Positions 58,644 to 64,000 of a stretch of 64,000 bases of DNA are shown one piece after another. Origin of the DNA: Hypericum androsaemum (lineage: Eukaryota; Streptophyta; Magnoliopsida; Malpighiales; Hypericaceae); NCBI GenBank assembly GCA_963995505.1, contig OZ023180.1, positions 8,219,263 to 8,283,262 on the forward strand, given 5' to 3'. The notes under the pieces were generated by a model. It worked only from the letters and a program-made list of their open reading frames with translations, had not been told where the DNA came from and ran no database searches. A program made the translations under genes and the position numbers. The first letter of the stretch is position 1, and each line of letters begins with the position of its first letter.

Positions 58644-58764
58644 GATTGCTTCGGATGACGAGGGTTTAGGTGGACTATTTTTGGAGGTAGAGGGTGTATT
58701 CTTTAAGGGAATTTTTTTGTGAGTATATGCTCTATCTTAGCAATTTCGTCTCCCAATGATTTTT
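58644..58764 (-). pseudogene. Pararetrovirus 5' remnant at satellite junction
   Basis: About 120 bp equivalent to 41845-41960 of the plus copy, with a 1-bp loss in an A run and a 3-bp gain. It stops within SLGDEIAKIEH coding sequence, where the satellite begins. TTTT is shared by both partners at the junction. Confidence 0.7.
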
Positions 58765-61700
58765 TCTTGCCTTTTCTTTCCTTTTTTTGCCTTTTCTTCC
58801 CTTTTCTTTCCTTTCCTTTCCTTTTCTTGCCTTTGCTTTCCTTTTCTTAACTTTTCCTTTCCTTTTCTTGACTTTTCCTGCCTTTTCTTTCCTTTTTCTG
58901 CCTTTTCTTTCCTTTTTTGTCTTTTCTAGCCTTTTCCTACCTTATCTTACCTTTTCTTGCCTTATCTTTCCTTTTCTTGCCTTTTCATGCCTTTTCTTTC
59001 CTTTTCTATCCTTTTCATGTCTTTTCTTTCCTTTTCTATCCTTTTCTTGCCTTTTCTTTCCTTTTCTTGCTTTTTCATGCCTTTTCTTGCCTTTTCTTGC
59101 CTTACCTTGTATTTTCCTTGCCTTTTCTTTCCTCACCTTGCCTTTTCTTCCCTTATCTTTCCTTTTCTTTCATTTTCTTGCCTTCTCTTGCCTTATATTT
59201 CCTTTTCTTTACTTTTCCTTGTCTTTTCTTACCCTTTCTTTCCTTTTCTTGCCTTTTCCTTGCCTTTTCCTTGCCTTTTCTTAGCTTTTCTTTCCTTTTA
59301 TTTCTATTTCTTGCTTTTTCTAGCCTTTCTTGCCATTTCTTTCCTTGTCTTACCTTTTCCTGCCTTTTCCATGCCTTTTGATTCATAATCTTCCCTTTTT
59401 TTGCCTTTTCCTTGCCTTTTCTTGCCTTTTCATTTCCTTTTCTTCCCTTATCTTGCTTTTCATGCCTTTTCTTGCCGTATCTTTCCTTTTCTTGCCTTTT
59501 CATGCCTTTTCCACGCCTTTTTTTGCCTTTTGTTTCCTAATCTTGCCTTTTCCTTGCCTTTTCTTGCCTTATCTTTCCTTGTCTTGCCTTTTCTTGACTT
59601 ATCTTTGCATGTCTTCCCTTTTCATGCCTTATCTTTCCCTTTTTTCCCTTATCTTTACCTTTTCTCGCCTTTTCATGCCTTTTCCTTGCCTTTTCTTGCC
59701 TTTTCTTACCTTTTCATTCCTTTTCCTTGTCTTCTCTTTCCTTATCTTTCCTTTTCTTTCCTTTTCCTTGCCTTTTCTTTCCTTTTCTTGCCTTATCTTA
59801 CCTTTTCTTTCTTTTTCTTTCCTTATCTTACCTTATCTTGCCTTTTCTTTAACCTCGCCTTTTCTTTCATTTTCTTTAATTTTCTTGCCTTTTCTTGCCT
59901 TTTCTTACCTTTTTTTACCTTTTCTTACCTTTTCCTTACTTTTTCTTGCCTTTTCTTGCCTTATCTTTCTTTTTCTTTCCTTTTCATTCCTTTTCTCGCC
60001 TTTTCTTGCCTTTTCTTACCTTTTCTTGCCTTTTCCTTGCCTTTTCTTTCCTTTTCCTTGCCTTTTCCTGCCTTTTCTTGCCATATCTTGTCTTATCTTT
60101 TCTTTTCTTTCCTTTTCTTTCCTTTTCTTGCCTTTTCTTACCTTTTCTTTCCTTTTCTAACCATTTCTTGCCTTTTCTTTGCTTTTCTAACCTTTTCTTG
60201 CATTTTCTTTCCTTTTCTTGCCTTTTCTTTCCTTTTCGTGCCTTTTCCTGGCATTTTCCTGCCTTATATTACCTTTTCTTGGCTTTCCCTTAACTTTTCT
60301 TTCCTTTTCTTGTCTTTTTTTGCCTTTCATTGCCTTTTTTTGCCTTTCCTTGCCTTTTCTTTCCTTTTCTGTGCTTATCTTTCCTTTTCTTACCTCATCA
60401 TTCCTTTCGTTTCCTTTTCTTGCCTTTCCTTCCATTTTCTTGCCTTTTCTTGCCTTTTCCTTGCCTTTTCTATCATTTTCTAGCCCTATCTTACCTTATC
60501 TTACATTTTCTTGCCTTTTCATTCCTTTTCTTGTCTTTTATTACCTTTTCTTGCCTTTTCTTAACTTTTATTTCCTTTTCTTACATTTTCTTGCCTTTTC
60601 AATCCTTTTCTTGCCTTTTCTTTCCTTTTTGTGCCTTTTCCTTGCATTTTCTTACTTTCCTTGACTTTTCTTTCCTTATCTTGCCTTACCTTGCCTTTTC
60701 CTGCCTTTTGTTTCCTTTCCTTCCCTTTTCTTACCTTTTCTTGCCTTCTCTTGCCTTTTCATTGCCTTTTCTTTGCTTTTCTTGTCTCATCTTACCATAT
60801 CTTGCCTTTTCTTGCCTTTTCATTCATTTTCCTTGCCTTTTCTTGCCTTTTTTTTCTTTCCTTTTCTTGCCTTTCTTTTCCTTCCTTTTCTTGCCATTTC
60901 TTTTCTTTCCTTTTCTTGCCTTTTCCTTGCCTTTTCTTGCCATTTTTATCCTTTTCTTGTCTTTTCCTTGCCTTTTCTTGCCTTTTCATGCCTTTTCTTG
61001 CCTTTTTTTCCTTTTCTTGCCTTTTCTTGCTTTTTTTTCCTTTGGTTGCCATTCCACGCCTTTTCCTTTCCTTTTCTTGTCTTACCTTGCCTTTTCCTTG
61101 CATTTTCTTTCCTTACCTTGCCTTATCTTTCTTTTCCTTTCATTTTCTTGCCTTATCTTACCTTATCTTACATTTTCTTGCCTTTTCATTCCTTTTCATA
61201 CCTTTTCTTAACTTTTATTTCCTTTTCTTGCCTTATCTTTCCTTTTTCGTGCCTTTTCCTTGCATTTTCTTGGCTTTTCCTTGATTTTTCTTTCCTTATT
61301 TTGCCTTACCTTGCCTTTTCCTGCCTTTTGTTTCCTTTTCTTGCATTTCTTCCCTTTTCTTGCCTTTACTTGCCTTCTCTCGCCTTTTGATTGCCTTTTC
61401 TTTGCTTTCTTGCCTTATCTTACCACGTCTTGCCTTTTCTTGTCTTTTCATTCCTTTTCCTTGCCTTTTCTTGCATTTTCTTTTCTTTCCTTTTCTTGCC
61501 TTTCTTTTCCTTTTCTTTTCTTGCCATTTTTTTCTTTCCTTTTCTTGCCTTTTACTTGCCTTTTCTTGCCTTTTTTTTCCTTTTCTTGCCTTTTTATGCC
61601 TTTTGTTGCCATTTTTCCTTTTCTTTCCTTTTCTTGCTTGTTTTTCCTTTGGTTGCCATTTCACGTCTTTTCCTTTCCTTTTCTTGCCTTACCTTGCCTT

Positions 61701-63884
61701 TTCCTTGCCTTTTCTTTCCTTATCTTGCCTTTTCTCGCGTCATCTTTCTTTTTCTTTCCTTTTCTTGCCTTTCGTTCCCTTTTCTTGCCTTATCTTGCCA
61801 TTTCTTGCGTTTTACTTTCCATTTCTTTTGTTTTCTTGCCTTCTCTTACCTTATCTTGCCTTTTCTTGCCTTTTCATTCCTTTTCCTTGCCTTATCTTTC
61901 CTTTCCTTGCCTTTTCATTCCTTTTCCTTGCCTTTTCTTTCCCTTTCTTGTTTTTTGTTTGCCTTTTCTTGCCTTTTCTTTCCTTTTCTTGCCTTTCCTT
62001 TCCTTTTCATTCCTTTTCTTTCGTTTTCTATCCTTTTCTTGCCTTTTCCTTTCCTTTTCATACCTTTTCCTGCCTTTTCTTTCCTTTTCTTGCCTTTTGT
62101 AGCCTTTTCCTGCCTCTTCTTTCCTTTTCTTTCCTTTTCTTGCCTTTTCATGCCTTTTCTTGCCTTTTCATGCCTTTTCTTGCCTTACCTTGCCTTTTCC
62201 TTGCCTTTTCTTTCCTTTTCTTGCCTTTTCTTGCCTTATCTTTCCTTTTCTTTCATTTTCCTTGTCTTTTCTTTCCTTTTCTTTTCTTTTTCTAGCCTTT
62301 TTTGGCTTTTCTTGCCTTTTGTTTCCTTTTCTATCTATTTCTTGCCTTTTTTAGCCTTTCTTGCCATTTCTTTACTTTTCTTACCTTTTCCTTGCCTTTC
62401 ATGCCTTTTCCATGCCTTTTCTTTCCTTAGCTTTCCTTATCTTGCCTTTTCTTTGCCTTTTCTTTCCTTTTCTTGCCTTTTCTTGCCTTTTCCCTTCCTT
62501 TTCTTCCCATTTCTTACTTTTCTTGCCTTATCTTTCCTTTTATTGCCTTTTCACACTTTTCTTCCCTTTTCTTTCTTTTTCCTTGCCTTTTCTTGCCTTA
62601 TGTTTTCTTTTCTTGACTTATCTTTCCTTGTCTGTCCTTTTCTTGACTTATCTTGCCCTTTCTTTCCTTTTCATGCCTTTTCTGGCCTTATCTTACCCTT
62701 TTTTGCCTTATCTTAACTTTTCATTCCTTATCTTACCTTTTCTTACCTTATCGTGCCTTTTTTTGTCTTTTCATGCTTTTTCTTGCCTTTTCATTCCTTT
62801 TCCTTGCCTTTCCTTACCTTTCCTTGCCTTTTTATTCCTTATCTTGCCTTTTCTTGCATTTTCATGCCTTTCCCTTGCCTTTTCTTTCCTTTTCTTGCCA
62901 TATTCTACCTTTTCTTGCCTTTTCTTGCCTAATCATTCCTTTTCTTTGCATTATCTTTCATTTTCTTTACTTTTCTTTAATTTTCTTGCATTTTCTTTCC
63001 TTTTCTCACCTTATCTTGCCTTTTCTTACATTTTCTTGCCTTTTCTTGTCTTTTCATTCCATTTCCTTGCTTTTTCTTGCCTTTTCTTGCTTTATCTTTC
63101 TTTTTCTTTCCTTTTCTAGCATTTCCTTGCCTTTTCTTGCCTTATCTTACCTTTTCTTGCCTTTTCCTTGTCTTTTCTTTCCTTTTCCTTGCCTTTTCTT
63201 GCCTTATCTTGCCTTTTCTTACCTTTTCTTCCTTTTACTTGCCTTTTCTTTCCTTTACTTGCCTTTTTGTGCCTTTTCGTTGCATTTTCTTGCCTTTTCT
63301 TTCCATTTCCATGACTCATCTTTCTTTTCGTTTCCTTTTCTTGCCTTTCCTTCCCTTTTCTTGCCTTCTCTTGCCTTTTCTTTCCTTTTCTTGCCTTATC
63401 TTACCTTAACTTACATTTTCTTGCCTTTTCTTACCTTTTCTTCCCTTTTTTGCCTTATCTTGCCTTTTCTTGGCTTATCTCGCCTTTTCTTACCTTTTCC
63501 TTGATTTTTCTTTCCTTTTCTTGCCTTATCTTGCCTTTTCTTTCTTTTTCTTGCCTTTCCTTCCCCTTTCTTGCCTTTTCTTGCCTTATCTTGCCATTTC
63601 ATTGCCTTTTCTATCCTTTTCTCGCCTTATCTTGCCTTTCCTTTCCTTTTCTTGCATTTTCTTGCCTTTTCCTTGCCTTTTCTTGCCTTTTCTTTCCTTT
63701 TCTTGCCTTTTCCTGCCTTTTCTTGCCTTATCTTTCATTTTCTTGCCTTTTCTTTTCTTTTTTTGCCTTTTCATGCCTTTTCTTGCCTTTTCTATCATTT
63801 TCTTTCCTTTTCTTCAATTTTGCCTTTTCACACCTTTTCTTGCCATTTCTTGCCTTACCTTGCCTTTTCCTTATCTTGCCTTTT
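58765..63884 (+). repeat. 10-bp satellite array 3
   Basis: About 5.1 kb (some 510 units) of the CCTTTTCTTG family, pyrimidines on plus. Higher-order repeats: a block containing tttggttgcca recurs about 607 bp apart (about 61041 and 61648) with similar flanks, and a block with cccttttttgcc and ttcattccttatctt (about 62696) also occurs twice in array 1. It ends directly at the TG of a G-like LTR at 63885. Open frames on both strands are composition artefacts. Confidence 0.95.
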
Positions 63885-64000
63885 TGATATGAATATGAAG
63901 AGCACTCATATGATTATTTCAAGTGCCAATCTGACCAAGTGAGAGAGCACACACAAAGCGCTTCAAGTCATAACTTAATGGGCTGATTTCCAAGCATACT
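63885..64000 (+). mobile_element. Start of a G-like LTR, cut by window edge
   Basis: TGATATGAATATG at the satellite edge, then a stretch aligning with the G LTR at about 10113-10192 (CAAGTGCCAAT, AAAGCGCTTCAAGTCA, AACTTAATGGGCTGATTTCC). The first ~40 bp differ from 4437 onward, and the tail frame is degraded. Probably the 3' LTR of the array-carrying element or a close relative. Confidence 0.7.

Noticed and set aside
41663..58764. A functional or recoverable virus
   Set aside because: Both copies lack the 5' polyprotein region, have stops, frameshifts, a large RT deletion or an altered RT site, and the second is inverted internally.
58942..63798. Lys/Arg/Glu/Gln-rich minus-strand frames in array 3
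   Set aside because: Complement of the same unit (CAAGAAAAGG) gives a KARKGKKRQE repeat with no stops; composition artefact.
1..64000. Host protein-coding genes
   Set aside because: Every frame with recognisable content belongs to a retroelement or the viral copies. The only unassigned protein is the acidic region of element B, which lies between element landmarks.

Overview
The window is plant nuclear DNA, almost certainly pericentromeric or other heterochromatin. It holds no recognisable host gene, tRNA or rRNA. Everything I can identify is LTR-retrotransposon, endogenous pararetrovirus (Caulimoviridae) or a 10-bp satellite. Evidence for a plant: Ty3/gypsy chromovirus-type polyproteins, primer sites complementary to plant initiator-Met tRNA (TGGTATCAGAGC), and a caulimovirid-like coat/protease/RT/RNase H genome. 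I cannot name the species. Family letters (A-I) are mine.

Layout. 1-1056: 5' end of a minus-strand gypsy element (I). 1057-4436: 10-bp satellite (array 1). 4437-40015: one LTR of family G, split by two insertions: element F (4495-10100, TSD CAAAT) and the 29-kb nest H (10342-39479, TSD ATTCT). 40016-40775: G primer site, leader and a short gag start. That gag runs straight into satellite array 2 (to 41662). The satellite resumes at 58765-63884 (array 3) and ends exactly at another G-like LTR (63885-64000). Between arrays 2 and 3 lie two broken pararetrovirus copies facing each other, themselves carrying element D2 (TSD AATTT), a miniature element A and a solo LTR B.

Inside H: its 5' LTR and gag start, a solo LTR of family B in gag (TSD CGTTC), and a chimeric gag-RT-gag block. 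That block is present twice with equal length (12212-13273 plus 20116-22974, and 30738-34658). Copy 1 is interrupted by full-length D1 (TSD GTGCA), while copy 2 preserves the empty site. Element C (23233-30184, TSD AAGTG) sits inside a pol-less element B. A fragment of element A lies at 34655-36166, followed by H's own pol and 3' LTR.

How the parts relate. D, H, C, A and G share a layout: ~0.7-0.9-kb LTRs starting TGATGTGA or similar, tRNA-iMet primer site, long purine-rich leader, a splice-acceptor-like CTAAC...YAG just before the gag ATG, and a C-terminal protein tail encoded inside the LTR. This best fits CRM-like chromoviruses, which would suit a centromeric location. D1 and D2 each keep an uninterrupted 1595-codon gag-pol and could be autonomous. 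B, mini-A and G lack pol and would depend on relatives. The most unusual object is G: LTR, gag start, then kilobases of 10-bp satellite up to the next LTR, with array 1 and its LTR arranged as if elements were joined head to tail.
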